A stretch of DNA of 18,993 nt from Thermoleophilaceae bacterium (GTDB taxonomy: Bacteria; Actinomycetota; Thermoleophilia; Solirubrobacterales; Thermoleophilaceae). The position numbers and the translations under genes were made by a program. This document shows, in pieces, positions 6,495 to 13,932 of this stretch (within the stretch, counting starts at the first letter, position 1; every line of letters begins with the position of its first letter). Where the stretch lies: the NCBI GenBank assembly GCA_013812005.1, contig JACCUE010000011.1, positions 1-18,993 of the forward strand, given 5' to 3'. The notes beneath the pieces are model-generated. The model saw only the letters and a list, made by a program, of their open reading frames with translations, did not search any database and was not told the DNA's origin.

Positions 6495-7004
6495 GTGGAA
6501 GCTTCGAGGGTGGAGGGTGCAAGCGGCTACATCAGCCTGGGCCGCCTGACGCCGGCCGAGTTGGTGGGGTGCCTGGCCGGCGTGGGGCTCGCCCTGTCGC
6601 TGTTCCTGCCGTGGTTCGGGACGAGCGAGGCGAACGGCAATTCGGCGTTGGCTGGTGCGAGGGGCGGAGATACCGTTACGGCCCTCGAGGTGTTCAACAT
6701 CCTCGACTATCTGCTGATCGCTGCCGCGACCGCGCCGTTCATCCTCTGTTGGATCGTCGCCCGCGGGCACAAGCTCACCTGGAAGCCCGGCGAGGTCACG
6801 ATGGTCGTGGGGGTCACCGCCTTCGTGCTGGTTCTCTGCAACGGCATCATTCTCGGGCGGCCGGAGGACTCTGGGGGAAGCGTCGAGATCTCGCTTCAGA
6901 TCGGCTACCCCGTGGCCCTGATCGCATCGCTGGTGCTCGCAGCCAGCGGCTTCCTGCGCCAGTCGCGCTACACCGAGGGCCGCAAGCCCCCCGGCGTGAT
7001 CTGA
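6495..7004 (+). CDS. Small four-helix integral membrane protein
   Basis: I do not recognise a characterised family. The 169 residues contain four hydrophobic segments: about 22-42 (ending SLFLPWFG), 67-89, 101-120 and 136-154. Polar loops separate them, and the C-terminus is basic (RQSRYTEGRKPPGVI). The LFLPWF motif at the end of the first helix is a feature I recall in many uncharacterised actinobacterial membrane proteins. The GTG start at 6495 fits the upstream TAGCTT box, and no better start is near. The stop lies 12 nt before glpX, so the two are probably one transcript. That places a membrane protein with a gluconeogenic enzyme, but no functional link can be drawn from the sequence. Confidence 0.75.
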   Translation: MEASRVEGASGYISLGRLTPAELVGCLAGVGLALSLFLPWFGTSEANGNSALAGARGGDTVTALEVFNILDYLLIAAATAPFILCWIVARGHKLTWKPGEVTMVVGVTAFVLVLCNGIILGRPEDSGGSVEISLQIGYPVALIASLVLAASGFLRQSRYTEGRKPPGVI

Positions 7005-7016
7005 GCGCGCGGCCCC

Positions 7017-8021
7017 GTGAACGACGACCCCACCGACGCCCGCTCGAACCGAAACCTCGCGCTCGAGCTCGTGCGCACGACCGAGTACGCCGCTCTCGCC
7101 GCCGCCCGCTGGACCGGCCGCGGTGAGAAGGAGTCCGCCGACGGCGCGGCCGTGGACGCGATGCGCCTGATGCTCGACCAGGTGAGGATGGACGGGGTGG
7201 TGGTGATCGGCGAGGGCGAGAAGGACGAAGCACCCATGCTCTTCAACGGCGAGCATGTGGGCGACGGCTCGGAGCCCGAGTTCGACGTGGCCGTCGACCC
7301 GCTGGAGGGCACCGACCTGTGCGCGAAGGGGATGCCCAACGCCCTTGCCGTGATCGCGCTCTCGGGGCGCGGCACGATGTTCGACCCGGGCCCCGTCTTC
7401 TACATGGAGAAGATGGCCGCCTCCAAGCGGTTCGTGCACCTGCTCGACCTCGACCGGCCCCTCGGTGAGACCGTCGAGCTGATCGCCAAGGAGAAGGGCA
7501 CCCCTGTCGGTGACGTGATGGTGATCATGCTCGACCGCCCTCGGCACGAGGAGGCGGTGAAGACCATCCGCGAGGCCGGCGCCCGCATCCGCTTCATCCC
7601 CCATGGCGATGTCTCGGCATCGCTGATCGCCGTGACCGAGGGCACTCCCGTGGACCTGATGTGGGGCATCGGCGGCACCCCGGAGGGGGTTCTGTCGGCG
7701 GCCGCGATCAAGTGCATCGGCGGCAAGATCATCGGCCGGCTATGGCCCTCCGACGATGTCGAGCGCCAGGCGGCGCTCGACGGCGGCTACGACCTCGAGG
7801 AGATCCTCGACACCGATCGCCTCGTGTCGGGCGAGGAGGCGTTCTTCTCGGCTACGGGCGTGACCGACGGTGACACGCTTGCGGGCGTGCACTTCGAGGG
7901 TCCCGAGGGCGCGACCACCGAGTCGCTGGTGATGCGGTCACGCTCGGGCACGGTGAGGCGGGTGCACGCCCGCCACGACCGCGCCAAGCTGAGGGAGATA
8001 ACGGGCGCGAAGATCGGCTAG
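7017..8021 (+). CDS. glpX: Class II fructose-1,6-bisphosphatase GlpX
   Basis: GlpX removes the 1-phosphate of fructose 1,6-bisphosphate in gluconeogenesis, in the cytoplasm, and needs a divalent metal. The 334 residues carry the family's metal and phosphate motifs: VVIGEGEKDEAPML (62-75), DPLEGTD (94-100), GRGTMFDPGPVFYMEKMA (117-134) and WGIGGTPEGVLSAAAIKC (216-233). Length is typical. Class II is the usual FBPase of actinobacteria; some homologues also act on sedoheptulose 1,7-bisphosphate. The start is a GTG at 7017 (reading VNDDPTDARSNRNLALELVR), 12 nt after the previous stop. The gene is convergent with the unknown gene at 8041, with a hairpin between them. Confidence 0.94.
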   Translation: MNDDPTDARSNRNLALELVRTTEYAALAAARWTGRGEKESADGAAVDAMRLMLDQVRMDGVVVIGEGEKDEAPMLFNGEHVGDGSEPEFDVAVDPLEGTDLCAKGMPNALAVIALSGRGTMFDPGPVFYMEKMAASKRFVHLLDLDRPLGETVELIAKEKGTPVGDVMVIMLDRPRHEEAVKTIREAGARIRFIPHGDVSASLIAVTEGTPVDLMWGIGGTPEGVLSAAAIKCIGGKIIGRLWPSDDVERQAALDGGYDLEEILDTDRLVSGEEAFFSATGVTDGDTLAGVHFEGPEGATTESLVMRSRSGTVRRVHARHDRAKLREITGAKIG

Positions 8022-8038
8022 CGCGCTCCTCCCGCGCT
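8020..8038. terminator. Hairpin between convergent glpX and the 8041 gene
   Basis: AGCGCG (8020-8025) pairs with CGCGCT (8033-8038) across a 7-nt loop, starting inside the glpX stop codon. It fills the whole 19-nt gap between the two converging genes. There is no T-run, so termination on either strand is an inference from position. Confidence 0.4.
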
Positions 8039-8040
8039 GC

Positions 8041-8745
8041 TCAGCGACTCGCGGGCGTCTTCTCCTTCTCCACCGGCTCCGTCGCCGCCGCCCTCAGGGC
8101 GCCGACCACGGAAGGAGCCAGATCCAGGCGTGCCAGTGAGCGCAGGAAGGCGTGGGTCACGATCACGTGGATCCTGAGCTGCGTGATCCGGTAGAGGCCC
8201 CGCCCCACCCTTGAGAACCAGCCCCAGCCAGCGATCAGGGGATAGAAGTTGGCCACCTCTGAGGTCACGGTGCCGGTGATCAGGTCCGACCCGGGGTGCT
8301 CCTGGCCGTCCGCGGGAGGCCGCTTGACCGACAGCCGCAGGTAACCCTTCGTGCGCCCGGCCGGCGCCACCAGCAGTCCCTTCTTGATGCGCCAGGTGAC
8401 CGTCCCGCAGTCGCCTTCGATCTCGTAGTCGGGACGGTGGAAGGCGAGCAGCACGAACGGTGCTCCGATCGGCACGATCTCGCGCCCGTCCTCGGTGTAG
8501 CGCACCCGCAGCAGCCCCAGTGACACACGCATGAGAAACCGCCAGTAGGTGCCGGCCAGCCGCTCGAGGTATTCAGGGTTCCAGATTCCGTCGAGCTCTT
8601 CGCGCGGCAGGGTGACCTCTGCCACCTGCTTCGTGCTGACGCTTCCATCCGGGGATGAGCCGGACTCCGGCACGTCGAGAACCTTTACCCGCGCCCGGGC
8701 TTGGCGCCGGCGCCCGATCTCGTTTCTGGGATCGCGCCCTCTCAC
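8041..8745 (-). CDS. Conserved protein of unknown function downstream of moeA
   Basis: I recognise no named domain. The 234-residue protein has a basic N-terminus, then a helical stretch (WNPEYLERLAGTYWRFLMRVSLGLLRVRYTEDG), a beta-rich middle (YEIEGDCGTVTWRIKKGLLVAP, GRTKGYLRLSV) and a C-terminal part with GWGWFSRVGRGLYRITQLRIHVIVTHAFLRSL. No signal peptide or clear membrane helix is visible, although the middle could be a lipocalin-like or membrane-associated fold. I set the start at the GTG at 8745 because TATCGT lies exactly 7 nt before it. A second GTG three codons upstream (8754) overlaps that box. The gene follows moeA by 36 nt and converges on glpX. I recall similar sequences only from Thermoleophilia-like actinobacteria. 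Confidence 0.65.
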   Translation of the reverse strand: MRGRDPRNEIGRRRQARARVKVLDVPESGSSPDGSVSTKQVAEVTLPREELDGIWNPEYLERLAGTYWRFLMRVSLGLLRVRYTEDGREIVPIGAPFVLLAFHRPDYEIEGDCGTVTWRIKKGLLVAPAGRTKGYLRLSVKRPPADGQEHPGSDLITGTVTSEVANFYPLIAGWGWFSRVGRGLYRITQLRIHVIVTHAFLRSLARLDLAPSVVGALRAAATEPVEKEKTPASR

Positions 8746-8752
8746 CCCGCGC

Positions 8753-8758
8753 ACGATA
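8753..8758 (-). promoter_or_regulatory. -10-like box TATCGT before the 8041-8745 gene
   Basis: TATCGT on the minus strand is exactly 7 nt from the GTG at 8745. No Shine-Dalgarno is visible. It decides between two in-frame GTG starts and suggests this gene has its own leaderless promoter behind moeA. Confidence 0.4.
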
Positions 8759-8781
8759 GACGCGGGGCGCGGGAGCGAGGG

Positions 8782-9978
8782 CTACGACAGCAGCTCGACC
8801 TGCACCCGCTCGCCGCGGCGCATGGCGCCGTCGCCCGCCTCCACCAGCGCCAGGCCGTCGGCCGCCAGCATCGACGTGAGCACATGCGAGCCCTGGGGCC
8901 CTGTCGTCGTCGCGTGCAACCCGTCGTCGGCGCTGCTCAGCCGGCAGCGCACCGCCTGGGCGCGGCCCGGGTTGCGTGCGATGTCCTCGTCGAGCACCGC
9001 GGTCGCCCGGGTGGCGCCCGGATCCGCTCCCTGCAGTGCCTGCAGCGCCGGTCGCACGAACAGCTGGAAGCCGACCATGGCCGAGACGGGGTTCCCGGGA
9101 AGCCCGAACACGGAGACCGTCCGCCCGCCGACTGCGAGCGTCCCGAACCAGATGGGCTTGCCCGGGCGCAACGCAACCCCCCAGAACACCTCCTCGGCGC
9201 CGATCGCGGCGAGGGCGCCCTTCACGTGGTCGTGGGGTCCCACGGAGACCCCGCCCGACACGATCACGACGTCGGCGGCGGCGGCGCTCTCGAGCTCTCG
9301 CCGGGTGACTTCGGGATCGTCGGGAATGCGGTCGTTGCGCTCCACCAGGCCGCCCGCCTGCCTCACCTGGCCGGCCAGGGCTACCGGGTTCGAGCTCCAG
9401 ATCTGCCCCGGGCCGAGGTCGCCGCCGGGCTCGACCAGCTCGTCTCCAGTGGCCAGGATCGCGACCCCGGGGCGCTCCGAGCACAGCGCTGCCGAGCGGC
9501 CGAGGCTTGCCAGAACGCCGAGAGCCGCCGGGCGCAAGACCGCGCCCGCCGACATCACGGAGTCGCCGGCGCCGACGTCCTCGCCGCGACGCCTGATGTT
9601 GGCCCCCGGCTTCGAGGGGGACACGGTGACCATGTTCCCGTCCTCCTCGGCGCGCTCGATCGCGACAACCGCCTCCGTGCCCCGAGGAACGGCCGCGCCG
9701 GTCGAGATCCGCACCGCGGTGCCGGGGGCGAGCGCGGTCGAGGACGGCGCTCCCGCGCGCGCCTCGTCGATCACCTCGAGGGCGCCGTCGGCGCCCGGCG
9801 GGACGGCAAAGCCATCCATCGCCGAGTTGTCGAAGGGCGGCACGTCAACCGGGCTGCGCACCTCCTCGCAGAGCACGCGGCCGAGGGCTGAATCGAGCGG
9901 GACGCTCTCGCCTCCGAGGGTTCGCGCTGTCGCCAGCACGCGGCGGCGAGCCTCCTCGATCCCGATCAGCTCGGCCAC
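8782..9978 (-). CDS. moeA: Molybdopterin molybdenumtransferase MoeA
   Basis: MoeA inserts molybdenum into adenylylated molybdopterin, the last common step of molybdenum cofactor synthesis. The 398-residue protein has the expected domain order. Motifs include VPPFDNSAMDGFAV (46-59), SGGVSVGPHDHVK (241-253) in the MoaB/Mog-like domain, ATGDELVEPG (176-185), RPGKPIWFG (271-279) and FGLPGNPVSAMVGF (291-304). A small beta-barrel C-terminal domain ends in RRGERVQVELL. The start is set at the GTG at 9978 because the protein then begins AELIGIEEARRRVL, as MoeA proteins do. An upstream GTG at 9999 adds seven odd residues. A weak CAAGAT box lies 6 nt upstream. No other moa or moe gene is in the window. 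It lies between the response regulator and the unknown gene at 8041. Confidence 0.93.
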   Translation of the reverse strand: MAELIGIEEARRRVLATARTLGGESVPLDSALGRVLCEEVRSPVDVPPFDNSAMDGFAVPPGADGALEVIDEARAGAPSSTALAPGTAVRISTGAAVPRGTEAVVAIERAEEDGNMVTVSPSKPGANIRRRGEDVGAGDSVMSAGAVLRPAALGVLASLGRSAALCSERPGVAILATGDELVEPGGDLGPGQIWSSNPVALAGQVRQAGGLVERNDRIPDDPEVTRRELESAAAADVVIVSGGVSVGPHDHVKGALAAIGAEEVFWGVALRPGKPIWFGTLAVGGRTVSVFGLPGNPVSAMVGFQLFVRPALQALQGADPGATRATAVLDEDIARNPGRAQAVRCRLSSADDGLHATTTGPQGSHVLTSMLAADGLALVEAGDGAMRRGERVQVELLS

Positions 9979-10020
9979 GCGGCCATCTTGGCACCGCACC
10001 GCCTTTGCGGCTGCTCCGCG

Positions 10021-10650
10021 CTAGTTGATCAGCCCGTAGCGGATCCCGATGGCCACGGCCTGCGTGCGCGTGGACGCTTCGAGCTTGGCGAGGATGCGCT
10101 TCGTATGGGTCCGGATCGTCTCGGTCGAGAGGCCCAGGTCCTTTGCCACGGCGTCGGTCTGCATCCCGTCGGCGAGCATCTGCAGGATCTGACGCTGGCG
10201 GGCGCTCAGCGTCCGGTCACCCTCCTCGAGCACGATCGTGGAAGACAGGCCGGGATCGACGTAGAACTCTCCCGCGCGCGCCGCCTCGATCGCACGGATC
10301 AGGTCGCTGGAAGGGGAGTCCTTGCGCACATAGCCCTGCACGCCGGCCTTCAGGGCCTCGCTGAGCAGCCGGGCCCCGCCGTCGGCGGTGAAGACCACGA
10401 TCGGTGCTCCGAGCTCCTCCCTCAGGCGCTTGACCAGCTCACCCACGTCGGCGCCCGATTTCCAGGGATCGACGACAACGATGTCGGGTTTGGCGCCGGC
10501 TTCGGCTTGGAGCGCGGCCTCCAGGTTGCGGGCCGACGCCACGACGGCGCCGGGCCACGTGTTCTCGAGGAGCGCTTCCACGCCCTGACGGACCACCGGG
10601 TGCTCGTCGATGATCACGCAGCGAGGCGTGCGGTCAGCGCGGGCGGCCAC
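10021..10650 (-). CDS. NarL/FixJ-type response regulator with LuxR HTH
   Basis: This is a 209-residue two-domain transcription regulator. The receiver domain (about 10-125) has the acidic pocket D15/E16 (IDEHPVVRQGV), phosphoacceptor D61 (DIVVVDPWKSG), T88 (VFTAD) and K110 (YVRKD), so it should accept phosphate. The C-terminal LuxR/GerE helix-turn-helix (about 147-205) reads LSARQRQILQMLADGMQTDAVAKDLG-L-STETIRTHTKRILAKL, which is well conserved. No sensor kinase gene is adjacent, so its partner is encoded elsewhere. The GTG start at 10650 is 6 nt after TATGCT, with no ribosome site. It follows the YihY gene by 45 nt and precedes moeA by 42 nt on the same strand. Targets are unknown. Confidence 0.92.
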   Translation of the reverse strand: MAARADRTPRCVIIDEHPVVRQGVEALLENTWPGAVVASARNLEAALQAEAGAKPDIVVVDPWKSGADVGELVKRLREELGAPIVVFTADGGARLLSEALKAGVQGYVRKDSPSSDLIRAIEAARAGEFYVDPGLSSTIVLEEGDRTLSARQRQILQMLADGMQTDAVAKDLGLSTETIRTHTKRILAKLEASTRTQAVAIGIRYGLIN

Positions 10651-10656
10651 GGCGAC

Positions 10657-10662
10657 AGCATA
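10657..10662 (-). promoter_or_regulatory. -10-like box TATGCT before the response regulator
   Basis: TATGCT on the minus strand ends 6 nt before the GTG at 10650, inside the 45-nt gap after the YihY gene. A GGAACC lies 17 nt further upstream; it might be a -35 but is not the housekeeping consensus. It is consistent with a leaderless start. Confidence 0.4.
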
Positions 10663-10695
10663 CCCAGGAGGGTCACACCGGTTCCCCCTTGCGGG

Positions 10696-11568
10696 TCAGT
10701 CTTCGTAGCGTGAGAGGCGAAGCTTGCCCGTGGCATGGATCTCGTGTCGCATCGCGTTGATGGTCGCCCCGCCGAGGATGATCGCGGCAAGGGCGTAGAA
10801 CCACACGAGCACGATCACGATGAAGACGAACGTCGTTCCGAAGCGGGCCGTCGACACTGACGACAGGTAGAAGGGAAACGCGTAATCGATGACCCCGATG
10901 GCGACCGTCGCACCCAGCGCGCCGGGCCAGATGGCCCGCCAGGGAACCCGTTGGTTGGGAACGGTGGTGTAGATCAGGCACAGGATTCCGAACGTGAGCA
11001 GCAGGCCGGCCGCCAGCGTCATCCCGTAGACCAGCCCGGGCACCTCGGAGAGGCCCAGGGGGAGGTCATCAGCGCGGGTGAGCAACAGGCTCTGGAGCGT
11101 CGGGACCGCCACGGTGGCCGCCATGAACAGCAGCACGAACACGAGCATCACGAGCGCGAAGCGCTTCTGCTGGAGCCAGGTGCGGCACTTTCCGTGGTAG
11201 ATGCGGCAGAACGCGGTGTCGAGCGCCCCCCAGAAGGACGAGCCGATGTAGATGCTCACCACGAGTGCGACCACGCCGAAGGAGGTGGACTGCCCGCGCA
11301 CCTGGCCCAGGGCCCTGTCGAGCGTCGAGTCGGTCGCGCTCGGGAACAGCTGGCGCAGGTCCTGGGAGACGCTGGCCTCGAGGTCGCTGCTCTCGAGCAC
11401 CCGCCCGGCGATGAACAGCGCGACCAGGGCAAGCGGGAACACCGACAGCAACAGGTTGTAGGCCACCATGCCGGACAGGCCGGTGAGGTTGTCGTCGTAG
11501 GCCTTCCAGTAGAAGTCCTTGACGGTTCGCCAGACCGACCGGTGGCGCTCGCCGGCCGCTGCAGGCAT
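10696..11568 (-). CDS. YihY/BrkB family inner-membrane protein
   Basis: The 290-residue integral membrane protein belongs to the YihY/virulence factor BrkB family, whose molecular role is still poorly defined. It has the family's N-terminal pattern (FYWKAYDDNLTGLSGMVAYNLLLSVFPLAL, 19-48) and then about six helices: 34-54, 97-117, 137-160, 178-202, 216-236 and 246-272. A loop of IYTTVPNQRVPWRAIWPGA (199-217) is also typical. The C-terminus is short, charged and probably cytoplasmic. It begins at the ATG at 11568, only 5 nt after the stop of the 80-residue protein, so the two are almost surely co-transcribed. The response regulator gene follows. Confidence 0.9.
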   Translation of the reverse strand: MPAAAGERHRSVWRTVKDFYWKAYDDNLTGLSGMVAYNLLLSVFPLALVALFIAGRVLESSDLEASVSQDLRQLFPSATDSTLDRALGQVRGQSTSFGVVALVVSIYIGSSFWGALDTAFCRIYHGKCRTWLQQKRFALVMLVFVLLFMAATVAVPTLQSLLLTRADDLPLGLSEVPGLVYGMTLAAGLLLTFGILCLIYTTVPNQRVPWRAIWPGALGATVAIGVIDYAFPFYLSSVSTARFGTTFVFIVIVLVWFYALAAIILGGATINAMRHEIHATGKLRLSRYED

Positions 11569-11573
11569 ACGGG

Positions 11574-11816
11574 CTACGGGCGAGGGAGGCGCCGCAGCAC
11601 CTGGCGTGTCACCCCGTTGGCCACGCGCAGGCCGGTGCCGACCCCCCTGGCGGCCACCCGCAGAGCATCCCCGACAGGATCGTCAGGTCCCTCGGCCTCG
11701 CTCCTCGGCGTGGCACGGGGCTGGGCCGGCCGGGTGCCTTCACTGCGCTTGTCGCTTCGCCGTCCCGGCCGCGAGCGCGGCAGGTTGCCCAGCATTCCGG
11801 GATCGTCGGGGCTCAT
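11574..11816 (-). CDS. Small Arg/Pro-rich protein upstream of yihY-like gene
   Basis: This 80-residue protein matches no named family. The first half is disordered-looking and rich in Arg, Pro and Ser (MLGNLPRSRPGRRSDKRSEG). The second half (about 46-78, DDPVGDALRVAARGVGTGLR and on to LRRLPRP) could form one amphipathic, positively charged helix. Its ATG at 11816 is preceded by TAGACT with 9 nt between. Its stop lies 5 nt before the YihY-like ATG. That close coupling, plus the promoter-like box, supports a real gene. A role as a partner or membrane-bound accessory of the YihY protein is a guess. Confidence 0.6.
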   Translation of the reverse strand: MSPDDPGMLGNLPRSRPGRRSDKRSEGTRPAQPRATPRSEAEGPDDPVGDALRVAARGVGTGLRVANGVTRQVLRRLPRP

Positions 11817-11825
11817 CCGGGGCGG

Positions 11826-11831
11826 AGTCTA
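11826..11831 (-). promoter_or_regulatory. -10-like box TAGACT before the 80-aa gene
   Basis: TAGACT on the minus strand, 9 nt before the ATG at 11816, would start a transcript with almost no leader. It would drive the 80-aa/YihY pair and perhaps the genes beyond. No clear -35. Confidence 0.4.
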
Positions 11832-11942
11832 ACTGCGAAACGGGGGCCGTTCGGCCTGCCCTGGTATCGAATCCCGGCATAACGGGTAAAGAGTCAGATC
11901 TAGCCGTTTGGCAGGTGCACGCTCTTCCGCCAGTCCGATCCG

Positions 11943-11970
11943 TTGACTTCGAAATCCACGGCGTTATGAT
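11943..11970 (+). promoter_or_regulatory. Sigma-70-type promoter for the primary sigma factor gene
   Basis: TTGACT (11943-11948) and TATGAT (11965-11970) are separated by 16 nt, each one mismatch from consensus. The start site would lie near 11977, giving a leader of about 58 nt to the ATG at 12036. It is the best promoter in the window. The gap 11817-12035 holds nothing else I can support. Confidence 0.7.
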
Positions 11971-12035
11971 TATGTCCGTCTGTTTGAATCGCCCGGAACA
12001 CGCGTCCGAGCCCGTCCCGAGGTTGAATATTCCGC

Positions 12036-13136
12036 ATGTCGATAGCTGAACTCCAGGAGCTCGAAGAGGTCAAGCACCTCATGACCAAGGGCCAGCAGGC
12101 CGGTGTGCTCACGCACGCCGAGGTCGCCACCGCCCTCGCCGAGGTGGAGCTCGACGAGGGCGATATCGAGGATCTTCACGCGCACCTCGAGAAGTCCGAG
12201 ATCGAGCTGGTGGAGGAGATCGACCCTGCCCTCACGGCCTCCCAGCAGGTCGAGCGAGCGCCCGACAAGCGCGGACGCCGCAAGAAGGCGACGATCGACC
12301 TCAAGCCGGACATGACCACGGACAGCCTGCAGCTGTTCCTGAAGGACATTGGCAAGGTCCGGCTTCTCACCGCGGCGGAGGAGGTCACGCTCGCGAAGGG
12401 CATCGAGCGCGGCGACCTCGACGCGAAGCAGAAGATGGTGGAGTCCAACCTGCGCCTGGTGGTCTCGATCGCCAAGAACTACCGCAACCAGGGCCTGCCC
12501 TTCCTCGACCTGATCCAGGAGGGCACGCTGGGCCTGGTGCGCGCGGCCGAGAAGTTCGACTACCGCAAGGGCTTCAAGTTCTCTACCTACGCCACCTGGT
12601 GGATCCGCCAGGCGATCGCCCGCGCGCTCGCCGACAAGGCGCGCACCATCCGCATCCCCGTGCACGTGGTCGAGAAGCTGAACAAGATCGGCCGCGCCGA
12701 GCGCAAGCTCGTCACCGAGCTGGGCCGCGAGCCCACCCCCGAGGAGATCGCCGCCGTCACCGGCATCGAGCCCGAAGAGGTCGACTCGATCAAGCGCTCC
12801 GCGCAGGCTCCCGTCTCCCTGGAGAAGCCGGTGGGTGACGAGGAGGAGTCCGAGTTCGGCCAGTTCATCGCCGACGAGCGGGCCGAGTCGCCCTACGAGC
12901 GCGCCGCGGAGATCCTCACCAAGGAAGCCCTCCGCGAGGCGCTCGAGAACCTCTCCTACCGAGAGCGCCGGGTGCTCGAGCTGCGCTACGGCCTGGGTGG
13001 CGAGCACCCCCGCACCCTCGACGAGGTCGGCCGCACCTTCAACGTCACGCGTGAGCGCATCCGCCAGATCGAGAACCAGTCGCTGAAGAAGCTGCAGTCG
13101 CTCGCAGAAGCCCAAAAGCTCCGCGAAGTCGCCTGA
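12036..13136 (+). CDS. rpoD: Primary RNA polymerase sigma factor (RpoD/SigA)
   Basis: This is the housekeeping sigma subunit that directs RNA polymerase to -10/-35 promoters. The 366 residues contain a short acidic region 1.1 (about 1-75) and a basic linker (DKRGRRKK, 77-84). Region 1.2 is at about 95-128 (DSLQLFLKDIGKVRLLTAAEE). Region 2 is at about 130-200, with NLRLVVSIAKNYRNQGLPFLDLIQEG and FKFSTYATWWIRQAI. Region 3 is at about 205-285. Region 4 is at about 300-360, with RERRVLELRYGL and the HTH TRERIRQIENQSLKKL. All core motifs are intact and match the primary class. A GAGGT lies 12 nt before the ATG. It stands alone behind a strong promoter and is followed by a hairpin. Confidence 0.96.
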   Translation: MSIAELQELEEVKHLMTKGQQAGVLTHAEVATALAEVELDEGDIEDLHAHLEKSEIELVEEIDPALTASQQVERAPDKRGRRKKATIDLKPDMTTDSLQLFLKDIGKVRLLTAAEEVTLAKGIERGDLDAKQKMVESNLRLVVSIAKNYRNQGLPFLDLIQEGTLGLVRAAEKFDYRKGFKFSTYATWWIRQAIARALADKARTIRIPVHVVEKLNKIGRAERKLVTELGREPTPEEIAAVTGIEPEEVDSIKRSAQAPVSLEKPVGDEEESEFGQFIADERAESPYERAAEILTKEALREALENLSYRERRVLELRYGLGGEHPRTLDEVGRTFNVTRERIRQIENQSLKKLQSLAEAQKLREVA

Positions 13137-13176
13137 GACGCGATAAGCGTCGCCTGCCTTTGTCATCGGCCGGCTC

Positions 13177-13192
13177 GTGTGCGTTCGCACAC
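13177..13192. terminator. Hairpin after the sigma factor gene
   Basis: GTGTGC and GCACAC (arms 13177-13182 and 13187-13192) enclose GTTC, 40 nt after the sigma-factor stop. There is no T-run after it. Its place between the sigma gene and the methyltransferase promoter box suggests a terminator. Confidence 0.4.
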
Positions 13193-13240
13193 TTCGCCGA
13201 CCTCTTCCTCGGCATGCTCGCTTCTCGCGCCTCAGGTTTG

Positions 13241-13246
13241 TAGCGT
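13241..13246 (+). promoter_or_regulatory. -10-like box TAGCGT before the methyltransferase
   Basis: TAGCGT lies exactly 7 nt before the ATG at 13254, and no Shine-Dalgarno is present. It supports that ATG over the longer open frame from 13179. Confidence 0.45.
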
Positions 13247-13253
13247 GTCTTGG

Positions 13254-13895
13254 ATGGCTGAAGGGCGATACGTCCCTGCCAACGGGCGCTTTCTGCCCAC
13301 TGCGCTGTACGACCGCTCGATTGCGATCACCATGCGCGAGGGCGCCTGGCGCCCGCGGCTCGTGCGCGACGTGCTGAACGGCGACCCGCGTGAGGTGCTG
13401 GATCTGGGTTGCGGCACCGGGACGCTTGCGATCGCGATGGCCCGCGCGGGCGGCCGGGCGCGAATCACCGGCATCGACGGCGATGCCGAGATCCTCGATA
13501 TCGCCCGCGCAAAGGAGGGATCGGAGGGAATCGACTTCGTCGGGGGTCTGGCGGATGCGCTGCCGTTTGACGACGGCTCCTTCGACCGCGTCGTCTGCTC
13601 CCTGCTGTTGCACCATCTCGATCCTGCGGTCAAGCGGGCCGCTCTGGCCGAGGCCCGTCGCGTCCTGCGTCGTGGCGGACGGCTTCACGTGGCCGACTTC
13701 GGCCGGTCCCATGATCCGCTCATGCGCATCCTGTTCGCCGGCCTGCAGGTGTTGGACGGCTTTGCGAACACTGCCGACCATCCCGCCGGGCGCCTTCCCG
13801 CGATGATCGAGACCGCCGGCTTCCACAGCGTCGAGCGCACGCTGGCGCTGCGGACTGCATGGGGTAGCTTCGAGGTGCTGAGCGCAGACCGATAA
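13254..13895 (+). CDS. Class I SAM-dependent methyltransferase (Methyltransf_11/UbiE-like)
   Basis: The 213-residue cytoplasmic methyltransferase has a standard Rossmann SAM site: EVLDLGCGTGTLAIAMA (47-63), the acidic end of strand 2 (GIDGD, 73-77), DALPFDDGSFDRVVCSLLLHHL (101-122) and the post-motif RRVLRRGGRLHVADFG (135-150). The pattern fits the UbiE/phospholipid or small-molecule methyltransferase branch; the substrate cannot be told. The N-terminus (RYVPANGRFLPTALYDRSIAITMREGAWR) resembles enzymes acting on lipids or quinones, but only weakly. I chose the ATG at 13254, 7 nt after TAGCGT. The frame extends to 13179, but that part reads as non-coding and covers the sigma-gene hairpin. PilT follows 37 nt later on the same strand. 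Confidence 0.85.
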   Translation: MAEGRYVPANGRFLPTALYDRSIAITMREGAWRPRLVRDVLNGDPREVLDLGCGTGTLAIAMARAGGRARITGIDGDAEILDIARAKEGSEGIDFVGGLADALPFDDGSFDRVVCSLLLHHLDPAVKRAALAEARRVLRRGGRLHVADFGRSHDPLMRILFAGLQVLDGFANTADHPAGRLPAMIETAGFHSVERTLALRTAWGSFEVLSADR

Positions 13896-13932
13896 CGCTC
13901 AAGCATTCGATCGCGATGCCGATCCTAGGGGC

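Noticed and set aside
8549..10024. 491-codon Ser/Pro/Arg-rich + frame opposite moeA
   Set aside because: Low-complexity composition typical of a shadow frame; moeA is certain on the other strand.
11862..11886. tRNA T-arm lookalike (GGTATCGAATCCCGG)
   Set aside because: No acceptor, D or anticodon arms can be built around it, and the loop has an extra base.
11970..13826. 618-codon open frame antisense to the sigma factor and methyltransferase
   Set aside because: It is a shadow created by the GC-rich third positions of rpoD. The protein is Leu/Asp/Arg/Gly-rich with no motifs, and the + strand gene is certain.
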